Shown in pieces: positions 55,052-63,720 of a stretch of 64,000 nucleotides of DNA. Below the pieces are notes generated by a model, which was not told the DNA's origin, did not search any database, and saw only the letters and a program-made list of their open reading frames with translations. Both the position numbers and the translations under genes were made by a program. Position 1 is the stretch's first letter, and each line of letters begins with the position of its first letter. The stretch is from Paenibacillus hemerocallicola (GTDB lineage: Bacteria > Bacillota > Bacilli > Paenibacillales > NBRC-103111), in contig NZ_VDCQ01000009.1 of the NCBI RefSeq assembly GCF_006265175.1, positions 119,402-183,401 of the forward strand, read 5' to 3'.

Positions 55052-56215
55052 TCATAAAGCCCCCCGCAAGTTCAATTCGCCCGCAAAGTGGCAGGCGGCG
55101 TAATGGTTGTCCGCCACTTGCTTCATCGGCGGCGCCGCGGTTTTGCAGATGTCCCGGGCGTACGGGCAGCGGGGATGAAAATAGCAGCCCGAAGGAGGAT
55201 TGGCCGGATTGGCCACCTCGCCCGACAGCACGATCCGCTCGGCCTTGCGGCGCGGGTCCGGAATCGGCTTGGACGACAGCAGCGCTTCCGTGTAAGGATG
55301 ATGCGGCCGTGCAAACAGCGCCTCCGTTCCGGCCGTCTCGACGAGCTTGCCGACATACATGACCCCGACCCGGTCGGAAATATGCCGGATGACGCCGAGA
55401 TCGTGGGAGATGAACAAGTAGCTCAGCGCGAGCCGTTCCTGCAGCTCCCGCAGCAAATTCAAAATTTGCGCCTGCACGGACACGTCCAGCGCGGATACGG
55501 CTTCGTCGCAGATGAGGAAGCCCGGATCGGTGGCCAGCGCCCTGGCGATGCCGATCCGCTGCCGCTGCCCGCCGCTGAAGGCGTGCGGGTAACGCTCCAG
55601 ATGTCTGGCGCTCAAGCCGACCATCTCGATCAGCGAGATTACGCGGCGCCTCAGCTCGCTTCCTCTCGCGACCCCATGGCAGACGAGCGGCTCCCCGACG
55701 ATCTCGGCCACGGTCATACGCGGATTGAGCGAAGAATACGGGTCTTGGAACACAAGCTGCATTTCCCGTCGAACCGACCGGAGCCCTTGCTTGTCAAGCG
55801 CCCGGACGTCAACCTCGGTCCCGCCCCTCTCCCGGAAACGGATCGTGCCCCCGGTCGGCTCGATCGCCCGCAGAATGCACCGCCCGAGCGTCGATTTGCC
55901 GCAGCCGGATTCGCCCACGAGCCCGAACGTCTCGCCCTGGCGAACCGTCAGGCTAACATCGTCGACCGCCTTCACTTGTCCGACCGTTCGGCCGAAGAAG
56001 CCTTTGCGCACGGGAAAATATTTGGTCAGTCCTTCTACACGCAATAGGGTCTCCCCCGCATGGCTTCCGGCTTCCCCACGGAAGGAGGAGGCCGCAGCGC
56101 CAACGGACGGCCCCCCGGCGATATCGCCGCCCCCGGTCGCATGATTCGCGTCGCCGACCGCTGCAGCTACAGCCTCCGTCTCCGCGTCGGCGTCCCGCCT
56201 TACTTGTTCCGCCAT
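55052..56215 (-). CDS. oppF: Peptide/oligosaccharide ABC transporter ATPase (OppF type)
   Basis: 387-aa ATP-binding subunit of an Opp/Dpp-family importer. A poorly conserved 55-residue Ala/Gly-rich N-terminal extension precedes the ABC domain: Walker A GESGCGKST, signature FSGGQRQRIGIARAL, Walker B FLICDEAVSALD, and the C-terminal oligopeptide-transporter domain with CYFHPRCPYARDIC cysteines. A TTG lies two codons before the ATG at 56215; the ATG has the better spacing to GGGAGG. It overlaps the oppD stop. The extension is unusual for OppF. Confidence 0.93.
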   Translation of the reverse strand: MAEQVRRDADAETEAVAAAVGDANHATGGGDIAGGPSVGAAASSFRGEAGSHAGETLLRVEGLTKYFPVRKGFFGRTVGQVKAVDDVSLTVRQGETFGLVGESGCGKSTLGRCILRAIEPTGGTIRFRERGGTEVDVRALDKQGLRSVRREMQLVFQDPYSSLNPRMTVAEIVGEPLVCHGVARGSELRRRVISLIEMVGLSARHLERYPHAFSGGQRQRIGIARALATDPGFLICDEAVSALDVSVQAQILNLLRELQERLALSYLFISHDLGVIRHISDRVGVMYVGKLVETAGTEALFARPHHPYTEALLSSKPIPDPRRKAERIVLSGEVANPANPPSGCYFHPRCPYARDICKTAAPPMKQVADNHYAACHFAGELNLRGAL

Positions 56216-56217
56216 CG

Positions 56218-57240
56218 TCAATTCGCCTCCCTTCCCGGCTCCGCGAGCACGCAGCGCACTTGATGACCCGGCTTCACTTCATACAGCGGAACGTCTCCGA
56301 CGTTGCAAACGCCGGGACGCGCTTTCGGGCAGCGGTTGTAAAACCCGCACCCTGCCGGCAAATCGACCGGGAAAGGCACGGTCCCTTCGATCGTCTCCAG
56401 CCTCTCGTGCTTCCGCGAGATCGACGGGATCGAAGCAAGCAGCGCTTGCGTATAAGGATGAAGCGCTCCGTAAAACAACGTATCCACATCGGTGTACTCG
56501 ACGACCTTGCCCAAATACATGACCGCCACCTCGTCGGACATTTCCGCGATAACGCCCAAATCGTGGGTAATGAATATGACCGAAGTGCCGTTAGATTCCT
56601 TCAGCTCGTTGATCAGCCGCAGCACCTGCGCCTGAACGGTGACGTCGAGCGCCGTCGTCGGCTCGTCGGCGATGAGAACCGAAGGATTGCCCGCCACCGC
56701 CATGGCGATCATAGCCCTCTGCCGCATCCCGCCGGACAGCTGGTGCGGATATTCGTTCAACCGCTGCTCGGGATTCGACATCCCGACCTTTCTCAGCGTC
56801 TCCAGCGCGATCCGCTTCGCTTCCTTGCGGTCCTTCGTCCGGTGCAGCAAAATGGCTTCCGTAATTTGATCCCCGATCGTATGGATCGGAGAGAAAGCTT
56901 TCATCGGCTCCTGAAAAATGATGGCGATTTCGCCGCCGCGGATGCTCCTCATCTCCTCGCCGTTCGGATCGAGCTTGGCGATATCGACCGTCTCGGCGCG
57001 CCCCTCCTTCGTCCGGCGAAGCAGCACCTCTCCGCCGACGGTGGCGAAGGAGGGCAGCAGGCGCAGTATCGCCTGGGACGTCACGCTTTTGCCGCAGCCG
57101 CTTTCGCCCACGATGCCGAGCGTCCGGCGGCGCTTGATCGCGAAGCCGATCCCGTCCACCGCCTTCAGCACGCCTTCCTTGATGCGAAAATGCGCCCGCA
57201 GCCCGTTCAGCTCCAGTACTACTTCCTCGTCGCGTTCCAT
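56218..57240 (-). CDS. oppD: Peptide/oligosaccharide ABC transporter ATPase (OppD type)
   Basis: 340-aa partner ATPase. Walker A GESGCGKSV, Q-loop IIFQEPMKAFSPIHT, signature LSGGMRQRAMIAMA, Walker B VLIADEPTTALD, C-terminal cysteines in CGFYNRCP...C. Start ATG at 57240 follows AAGGAGGGAGG; the frame is open upstream into oppC but without a site. Between oppC and oppF in a minus-strand operon of six genes. Confidence 0.95.
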   Translation of the reverse strand: MERDEEVVLELNGLRAHFRIKEGVLKAVDGIGFAIKRRRTLGIVGESGCGKSVTSQAILRLLPSFATVGGEVLLRRTKEGRAETVDIAKLDPNGEEMRSIRGGEIAIIFQEPMKAFSPIHTIGDQITEAILLHRTKDRKEAKRIALETLRKVGMSNPEQRLNEYPHQLSGGMRQRAMIAMAVAGNPSVLIADEPTTALDVTVQAQVLRLINELKESNGTSVIFITHDLGVIAEMSDEVAVMYLGKVVEYTDVDTLFYGALHPYTQALLASIPSISRKHERLETIEGTVPFPVDLPAGCGFYNRCPKARPGVCNVGDVPLYEVKPGHQVRCVLAEPGREAN

Positions 57241-57256
57241 CTGGCCGCCTCCCTCC

Positions 57257-58441
57257 TTATTTGTACGGATCCGCCGCATCCCGCAGCCCGTCGCCGAGAA
57301 AATTGAACATAAGCACCGTTACGATGACGAAAGCGGCCGGCCAAAGCAGCCACGGCTGATGCGCCAGCGTCTGCAGGTTTTGGGCGTCCTGGAGCAATAC
57401 GCCCCAACTGACGACCGGAGGCTGCAGGCCGATGCCGAGAAAGCTGAGCGCCGTCTCCCCCAATATGGTGGAAGGAATCGCCATCGTCGTGGACACGATA
57501 ATATAGCTGGAAAACGAGGGCAGCAAATGCTTCCGTATGATCCGCATGTCGCTTGCCCCGCCGAGCCTCGCCGCCAGCGTGAAATCTTCCTCGCGCAGCG
57601 ACAGCACCTTGCCCCGGACGACCCGCGCGAGCCCCGTCCAATCGATCACCGAGAAGATGAGAATCATGCCGAAATACGTCTCGAGCGGGGTCCAGCTTCT
57701 CGGCAGCGCCGCCGCCAGCGCCATCCACAGCGGAATCGTCGGAATGCAGACGAGCAGATCGATCACGCGCTGGATGAACGTATCCACGGCCCCGCCCATA
57801 TACCCGGAAATGCCGCCGATCACAAGCCCCAGCACAAGCGTCAGCGCGATGCCGAGCAGGCCGAACGACAGCGAGATGCGCGCCCCGTACAGGATGCGGG
57901 TGAACAAATCGCGGCCAAGCGAGTCGCTGCCCATCAGCAGCAAGGGCGCGTTCGGATCTTCCAGGCCGAACAGATGCACGTTCGTCGGGACCAGTCCGAG
58001 CAGCTTGTAAGGCTCCCCTTGCGCGAAAAAGCGGATCGGGTGCTTGCGCGTCGTGTCATCCGCGAAGGTGCGCCGGAACGTCTCGCGGTCCATCTCCTGC
58101 TTCAGATCGTAAACGAACGGCCGCAAGGAGAAGCCGGTTTCCGGATCGACGAAGCGGATTTGCTGCGGCGGCGCGTTTTTGTACTCGGTAAACCGGGCCG
58201 TCGGCACGGTCGGCGTCAGGAAGTCGCAAAATACCGCCGTCAAGTAAAGCAGCAGCAGGACCGGCACCGCGATCATCGCCAGCTTGTGCTTGCGGAACTT
58301 CCACCACATGAGCCGCCATTGGGAGGCCGCCTCGTAAGCGTCCTCCGCGCCGGACGCGGGCGGTACCGGGGACGGAGCCCCGGCGTCTCCCCCTCCGGCC
58401 GGGGCATTGCGCCCGAGACGTCTGCGAATCGCTGCGATCAT
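57257..58441 (-). CDS. oppC: ABC transporter permease (OppC type)
   Basis: 394-aa inner-membrane permease. A proline/alanine-rich cytosolic start, helix one at about residue 55, a 100-residue outer loop longer than in classical OppC, then five helices with the EAA-type loop in ARLGGASDMRIIRKHLLPS. The ATG overlaps the oppB stop (ATGA). The long loop is seen in importers that feed on oligosaccharides as well as peptides. Confidence 0.93.
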   Translation of the reverse strand: MIAAIRRRLGRNAPAGGGDAGAPSPVPPASGAEDAYEAASQWRLMWWKFRKHKLAMIAVPVLLLLYLTAVFCDFLTPTVPTARFTEYKNAPPQQIRFVDPETGFSLRPFVYDLKQEMDRETFRRTFADDTTRKHPIRFFAQGEPYKLLGLVPTNVHLFGLEDPNAPLLLMGSDSLGRDLFTRILYGARISLSFGLLGIALTLVLGLVIGGISGYMGGAVDTFIQRVIDLLVCIPTIPLWMALAAALPRSWTPLETYFGMILIFSVIDWTGLARVVRGKVLSLREEDFTLAARLGGASDMRIIRKHLLPSFSSYIIVSTTMAIPSTILGETALSFLGIGLQPPVVSWGVLLQDAQNLQTLAHQPWLLWPAAFVIVTVLMFNFLGDGLRDAADPYK

Positions 58442-59436
58442 GAGCCGGCACCCCCAAACCGGATTCGCGGATCAAGCGCGGCCAGCAAAATATCGGACAG
58501 CAGCGTTCCGATTACGGTGAGCACGCTCAGGATGAGCAGGAAGCTTCCGGCCAAATACATGTCCTGCACCATCAGCGCCTTCAGCAGAACAGGACCGGTC
58601 GTCGGCAAGTTCAGCACGATGCCCACGATCGCCTCCCCGGATATGAGCGCCGGCAGCGTCCAGCCGATCGTGCTGACGAGCGGGTTGATCGCCATCCGCA
58701 CCGGATATTTGAACAGCAGCTTCGTCTCCCCCACGCCTTTCGCTCTGGCGGTAATGACGTACTGCTTCGATAATTCGTCCAGCAGCATCCCCCTCATGAC
58801 GCGGATCAGCGAGGCCGTGCCCGACAAGCCGACGAGAACGACCGGGATGGCCAGTCTGGGCAGCATGTTCAGCACCTTTCCCACGCTCCACGGGGCATCC
58901 TGGTATTCGGGCGAGAACAGGCCGGTAATCGACACCCCCGTCGTATCGAATATGACATAGACGAGGATGAGCGCGATCAGAAAGCCCGGCACGGCCATCC
59001 CGATAAAGCCGAGAAACGAGAAGACGTAATCGCCGACCGAATATTGATGCGTGGCCGAATAAATGCCGACCGGGATGGCGATCGCCCATACGATCGCGAG
59101 CGAGATGACGGAGATGAGCATCGTCAGCGCGAGCCGCTCCCCGATCACCTGCGATACCGGCAAATTCCACTGGAACGAGGTGCCCATATCGCCGTGCAGC
59201 ACTATATTTTTGATCCAAATCCAATATTGAACATAAATCGGCTCGTTCAAGCCGTACTGGGCCGTCAAATGAATGATCGTGCTTTCCGCCACGTCCGTGC
59301 CGGACAGCTTCAACTGATCGACGTATGTCGTCAGGAAGTCGCCCGGGGGCATTTGAATGATCAGAAACACGACCATGCTGATGGCGACGAGCAACGGAAT
59401 GAGCTGCAGCAGCCTGCGGCCTATATAGGTCAGCAT
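58438..59436 (-). CDS. oppB: ABC transporter permease (OppB type)
   Basis: 332-aa permease with six helices. The opening MLTYIGRRLLQLIPLLVAISMVVFLI and PGDFLT are typical for OppB/DppB; EAA-type loop TARAKGVGETKLLFKYPVR. Ribosome site GGGAGGA. Lies 42 bp after the binding-protein gene. Confidence 0.95.
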   Translation of the reverse strand: MLTYIGRRLLQLIPLLVAISMVVFLIIQMPPGDFLTTYVDQLKLSGTDVAESTIIHLTAQYGLNEPIYVQYWIWIKNIVLHGDMGTSFQWNLPVSQVIGERLALTMLISVISLAIVWAIAIPVGIYSATHQYSVGDYVFSFLGFIGMAVPGFLIALILVYVIFDTTGVSITGLFSPEYQDAPWSVGKVLNMLPRLAIPVVLVGLSGTASLIRVMRGMLLDELSKQYVITARAKGVGETKLLFKYPVRMAINPLVSTIGWTLPALISGEAIVGIVLNLPTTGPVLLKALMVQDMYLAGSFLLILSVLTVIGTLLSDILLAALDPRIRFGGAGS

Positions 59437-59478
59437 GCGGGTTCCTCCCTTCCACTGATGAATCGGGAGCAGCCCCCA

Positions 59479-61431
59479 TTATTTGCGGAAAAACCACTGC
59501 TCTCCCGCGAAGTTTTGGCCGATCCCCCAGCCTTTGTCGGAAATGTTGCCGATCTTCGCGTTAACCGCGACCGGTGCGGCAATATTTTCGCTATGGATGA
59601 AGTACCAGTAGTTGGCGCCGATGTTTTTGCGGATGTCGTCCCGCTTCACGAGCGCATCCTTAAGCGACAGCTCGCGCAGCTTGAAGATCGTCTGGAACAA
59701 ATCCTTCGCCTCCTGGGGCGGCTCCTCTCCCTGCTTGCCGCCGGAATTCCACCATTGGTCCCACAGCGGCGCCCAAATGTTCTGGCCCCATTCCTGCCTC
59801 GACCATTGCACCGGTCCCGGAGTGAACATGATCGTCGCCTTCAGCTCGTTCGCTTTGTTGCGGTTCGTCCACAGCGTGCTGTCGATTTGCTTCAGGGTGA
59901 CGTCCAGTCCGATCTGCTTCCACTGCTCGACGACGAGCTGCCCCAGCGTGCCGAAATCGGCGAAGGCGGACGATACCTCGAACGGGATCGTGAACCGTTT
60001 GCCGTCCGGTCCGGCGCGGAAGCCGTCGGCTCCTTTTTTCAACCCGATGTCGTCCAGCAGTTTATTCGCTTCCTGAAGGTTCCGGGTCGTTTCCTCGATC
60101 GTCGACGGCTTGGCGAAGCCGTAAAAGACGGTATCGGCGATTTCCTTTTTGTCGAGCGCCAGATTGAGCGCTTTACGGAATCGTACGTCGCGCACGACCT
60201 GCCGCCAAGCCGGATCGTCGTACGTCAAGTTCAGATGAATGTCGTTGGCCGTCCGGTGAAGGTTGTTGATATACACCTTGTAGCCGCCTTTCGCTTCGTT
60301 CTCCTTGAGCAGCGGAACTTTCGGGATGGAGACGTACTCGTAGGAGTGATCCACCTCCCCGGCCAATATTTTCAGATTGACCATTTCCGCGTTCTGCACA
60401 AGCGTGCTCTGCAGCTTATCGATGTAAGGCAGCTGATTGCCGGCGGCGTCGACTTTGAAATAGTACGGGTTGCGCTCGAACTCGATCTTGTCGCCCGACT
60501 TCACTTGGATGTACGGGGTGAGCACCGGAAACCCGATCGCCTTCGGATACGTAATCTCGTTGTTCAGCACGTCCTTGGCCGTGAACAGCTTCACCCATTC
60601 CCCGGACGCGAAGCCCGCTTCCTTGATGGCCGGCTCCAGCTTGTCGAGCGGCGTGTACTTGACATGGTACTGCTGCAGAAAATGCTTCGGCTTGAGCAGT
60701 TCGTTGTACCCTCTCCACCCTTGCACCGCCAATTGGATCAGGAAGCCGCCGTAAGGCTGATCGAAGCCGATTTTGAACGTGTAGTCGTCTATCGCCTGGA
60801 ACGCAAACGGCTGGCCGTTCGCGTCCGACGCCGATTTCAGCCACAGCGGCAGCGTAGGCGTCAGCTCCTTGTTCAGCAGCACGTCCTCGACCGCGAACTT
60901 GACGTCCTGGATCGTGACCGGCTGGCCGTCCGACCATTTCAGCCCTTCGCGCAGCGTAAGCGTAAATTCCTTCTGGTCGTCGCTTACTTTGTAGCTTTTC
61001 ACGAGGTTCGGCGTGACCTCTTCGCCGAGCACGCCGGGACTGTTCACGAGCGGCTCGTTGTTGATGATGAACAGGTCGGAGTCGTTGACCGGGTCCTGCC
61101 TTACGGTGCGCAGCGTTCCGCCGTACGTGCCGATCTCGTAGTTCAAATAGTCCTTCGGCAGCTCGTTGGTCAGCTTCGGCTCCTTCGGCAGCCGCTCCTT
61201 GACCGGAGGCAGGCTTTTCCCGTCGAAATACGGCGATTGCTTGAAGTCGGTCGGTACGGCTGTAGTCGCCGTGGCGGCGCTCACGGGTTTCGTCCCGCTG
61301 TCTTGCGTATTGGCCGCGGCGGATGGAGGCGTCGTCGACGCTTCTTTGCCCGCTCCCCCGGATTCGCACGCGGTCAGCGCCGCGGCGGATACGAGCGTTG
61401 CCAGCATGATGACGGATAATGTCTTTTTCAT
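59479..61431 (-). CDS. Extracellular solute-binding lipoprotein, family 5
   Basis: 650-aa binding protein of an Opp/Dpp-type importer, anchored outside the membrane. Signal peptide with lipobox LTAC (Cys about 22), a Ser/Thr-rich linker, then the SBP-5 fold: YGGTLRT, EVTPNLVKSYKVSDDQKEFTLTLREGLKWSDGQPVT, and a late FRKALNLALDKKEIADTV. It is longer than usual OppA (about 540 aa). Start ATG at 61431 with GGAGGGG. The ligand could be an oligosaccharide: the downstream neighbour on the same strand is a sulfatase and no peptidase is near. Confidence 0.93.
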   Translation of the reverse strand: MKKTLSVIMLATLVSAAALTACESGGAGKEASTTPPSAAANTQDSGTKPVSAATATTAVPTDFKQSPYFDGKSLPPVKERLPKEPKLTNELPKDYLNYEIGTYGGTLRTVRQDPVNDSDLFIINNEPLVNSPGVLGEEVTPNLVKSYKVSDDQKEFTLTLREGLKWSDGQPVTIQDVKFAVEDVLLNKELTPTLPLWLKSASDANGQPFAFQAIDDYTFKIGFDQPYGGFLIQLAVQGWRGYNELLKPKHFLQQYHVKYTPLDKLEPAIKEAGFASGEWVKLFTAKDVLNNEITYPKAIGFPVLTPYIQVKSGDKIEFERNPYYFKVDAAGNQLPYIDKLQSTLVQNAEMVNLKILAGEVDHSYEYVSIPKVPLLKENEAKGGYKVYINNLHRTANDIHLNLTYDDPAWRQVVRDVRFRKALNLALDKKEIADTVFYGFAKPSTIEETTRNLQEANKLLDDIGLKKGADGFRAGPDGKRFTIPFEVSSAFADFGTLGQLVVEQWKQIGLDVTLKQIDSTLWTNRNKANELKATIMFTPGPVQWSRQEWGQNIWAPLWDQWWNSGGKQGEEPPQEAKDLFQTIFKLRELSLKDALVKRDDIRKNIGANYWYFIHSENIAAPVAVNAKIGNISDKGWGIGQNFAGEQWFFRK

Positions 61432-61710
61432 GAAACTTCCCCTCCTGAATGGGAGCCGTAGTCCCGCTCTCGGGCGGCTCCTTGGCCTTGCTTCGAAAAC
61501 CCGGCAAACAGTTATCGCAAAGCGGCCCATGCCGATGAACGGCAGCCGCGGAAACTAATGCTCGCCCAACCGCTCCACTCTATTAGCTATAAAACATGAA
61601 GTTAATTTCAGAGAAAAAGCGATATTTGTCGAAATAAATGGAAATCATGCAGGTAAATCGCCGCAAAACCGCTAAATCGGTAAAAACGATCGAAAATAGC
61701 TGGACCTTTT

Positions 61711-61913
61711 GAGGCTGATGAAAAAGTCTGCAAAGAGAGGAAGCGCCGGAGACAAGAGGTGGGGGATGCGCTCCACATCCGTTAACATCGTGTCTGTTTT
61801 TAAGATTTTAGCGGTGGTCACAACACGATTTCAAAGTCAACCGCTTCGCTTTCCGCACATTTCCCCCACCTTTTTGTAGTGCAAATCTCTCTTTTTGACT
61901 TTTTCAACAACCG
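61711..61913. mobile_element. 203-bp MITE-like palindromic element
   Basis: Terminal inverted repeats GGCTGATGAAAAAGTC (left, 61713-61728) and GACTTTTTCAACAACC (right, 61898-61913) match 14 of 16; inner arms also pair (GGTGGGGGATG with CATTTCCCCCACC, ATCGTGT with ACACGAT), so the whole element can fold into one long hairpin. It is flanked by the 9-bp direct repeat GGACCTTTT (61702-61710 and 61914-61922). No transposase inside. It sits in a small hairpin TAGCTG...CAGCTA. Confidence 0.75.
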
Positions 61914-62058
61914 GACCTTTTTACAGCTAAAGTCGAAGAACGGCGTCTTCTCCTCCATATAACTGCACGTTTACAAGCAGTTTGATTGGTTCGCCGGATT
62001 TCCGCATTTGCGGCTTCGGCGATGACACTTCGGCGCCGCACGTATGGCTCTTTGCTTT

Positions 62059-63456
62059 TTAGCGAACGGCCAGCTTGCGGCCTTCGGTCAATTGGCGCTT
62101 CATCCAATCGAATTTCAGGAACGGATCCTGATGGCCCTTCAGCTCCTCGTACAGCTTGCTTCTAAGCTCCGCCAGCACATCCCCGTGCCCGTCGTCGCCG
62201 ATGACGTTGTGCAGTTCGTCCGGGTCGGCCTGCAAATCGTACAGCTCGTCGACGTCGGTCAAGTTCCAAACGTATTTCCAACGTTCATTCCGAATCATGC
62301 GCTGGTTGTAAAGCCCGAACTGCTGGCCGTTGTAGGTCGAGACCACTTCCGTTCGCCAATCGTCCGGCCGATCGCCCTGCAAGAGCGGCGCAAGCGATCT
62401 GCCGTGGAAAAAGGGCTGCGGAGCAAGCTCCGCGTAATCCAATAAAGTAGGCGGCAGGTCAAGCAGGTTGTAAACGAACTTGTCGATGAGCGCGCCGGCG
62501 GGAACACGTTCCGGGTATTTGACGATCAGCGGCACTTTGACCACGTCGTCGTACAAGATGTAGTGCTTGTCGATCATCCGGTGCCCGCCGCACATGTCGC
62601 CGTGATCGGCGGAGTAGACGACGATCGTGTCCCGCTCCAGCCCGAGCCGCTTCAGCTTCTCCAGCACGATGCCGATCGCCGCGTCCATCTGCGTAATGAT
62701 CGCATAATACCTGCGGACGATCGGCTCCCAATCGGACCACCCGTAGTGCTCCAGCCCCCAATTCAGCAGCTGCTGCTTCTGGATGTAAGGCTTGCCCTCG
62801 AAGCTGTCGGAAAAGCTTCTCCAGACGGGAATTTGTTCCGACTCGTATTGGGCCAGAAAAGAAGCGTGGGGCTGGCACGGAAGATGCGGTTCGGGAAAAT
62901 CGAGCCTTAAATGCCAAGGCTGCCCGGAAGCCGCATACGACTCGATGAGACGAACGGCCTTGTCGGCCAACCAATGCGTACGCGTATCCTCCAGCTCTAC
63001 CGGATCGATCTCGCCGAAAAAGCCGTTGGTGAATTTCGCATCCGGGTATTTCGCTGTCCGATACTCCCGGTATTCTTGATCTCCGACATAATCGTCGAAC
63101 CCGTAGTCGAGCGGCGAATGGTCGCGGTTGACGTGCCATTTCCCCACGTAGCCGTTCCGGTAACCGTTCTCCTGCAGCTGCCTCGGCCATGTATACTCGG
63201 TAGGCGCAAGCTCCCGGTTCGGCACGAGATCGGCGTTCCAGAACGACTCGAAGCTTTCCGGCCGTTTGCCGTGCAACAGGCTTTGTCTGGCCGGGCAGCA
63301 GAGCGGGATCGGCGTGAAAGCGTTGGCAAAGGCCGCCCCTTCCGCGGCCAGCCGGTCCAGATTCGGCGTCTTCACCGGATAATCCCGGCTGTAGCCGACG
63401 CAGTCGTACCGATGCTGATCGGATAAAATAAACAATACGTTCGGTTTCGTACCCAT
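62059..63456 (-). CDS. Sulfatase family protein
   Basis: 465-aa formylglycine-dependent sulfatase, predicted to remove sulfate esters from sugars or other organosulfates. N-terminal PNVLFILSDQHRYDCVGY with metal-binding Asp; the FGly signature C-x-P-x-R in PLCCPARQSLLHGKRP (Cys53, Pro55, Arg57); GKWHVNRDH; and SADHGDMCGGHRMIDKH with Asp/His ligands. No signal peptide, so it acts in the cytosol on imported substrate. The opp-type importer lies 627 bp downstream on the same strand. An anaerobic or copper sulfatase-maturation gene is not in the window. Confidence 0.92.
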   Translation of the reverse strand: MGTKPNVLFILSDQHRYDCVGYSRDYPVKTPNLDRLAAEGAAFANAFTPIPLCCPARQSLLHGKRPESFESFWNADLVPNRELAPTEYTWPRQLQENGYRNGYVGKWHVNRDHSPLDYGFDDYVGDQEYREYRTAKYPDAKFTNGFFGEIDPVELEDTRTHWLADKAVRLIESYAASGQPWHLRLDFPEPHLPCQPHASFLAQYESEQIPVWRSFSDSFEGKPYIQKQQLLNWGLEHYGWSDWEPIVRRYYAIITQMDAAIGIVLEKLKRLGLERDTIVVYSADHGDMCGGHRMIDKHYILYDDVVKVPLIVKYPERVPAGALIDKFVYNLLDLPPTLLDYAELAPQPFFHGRSLAPLLQGDRPDDWRTEVVSTYNGQQFGLYNQRMIRNERWKYVWNLTDVDELYDLQADPDELHNVIGDDGHGDVLAELRSKLYEELKGHQDPFLKFDWMKRQLTEGRKLAVR

Positions 63457-63720
63457 CGGAAATCTCCTCCTGTGCGTCTGTGAAAGCAGGATGCCAGTAG
63501 AACGGCGAAAAACGTGCCATCCGGTTCGTCCGGTATAGTCCGTCTAAAAAATGGTTTGTAGGGCAAGCTCCCCGGCATGGACGAGATTCTCCACCAAGAA
63601 CGCGCCATGTCCTCCAAAACGAAAAAGACACCGTTATTCCGCAAAGCTTGCGGAAAGATCAGTGTCTCCGGTTCGTTCGGTCGACAATTACTTTAATTCC
63701 AATTGGAATTCTATGGATTA
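63457..63720 (-). promoter_or_regulatory. Upstream region of the sulfatase gene with 16-bp palindrome
   Basis: Perfect palindrome AATTCCAATTGGAATT at 63695-63710, a possible operator about 240 bp before the sulfatase start. Between them lies a worn hairpin (GACAC...GTGTC, 63624-63664) with TTATTCCGC like the intergenic repeat family. No clear -35/-10 pair was chosen. Confidence 0.35.

Noticed and set aside
59044..61419. 791-aa plus-strand frame opposite the opp operon
   Set aside because: Shadow of oppB and the binding-protein gene; highly biased composition and no ribosome site.
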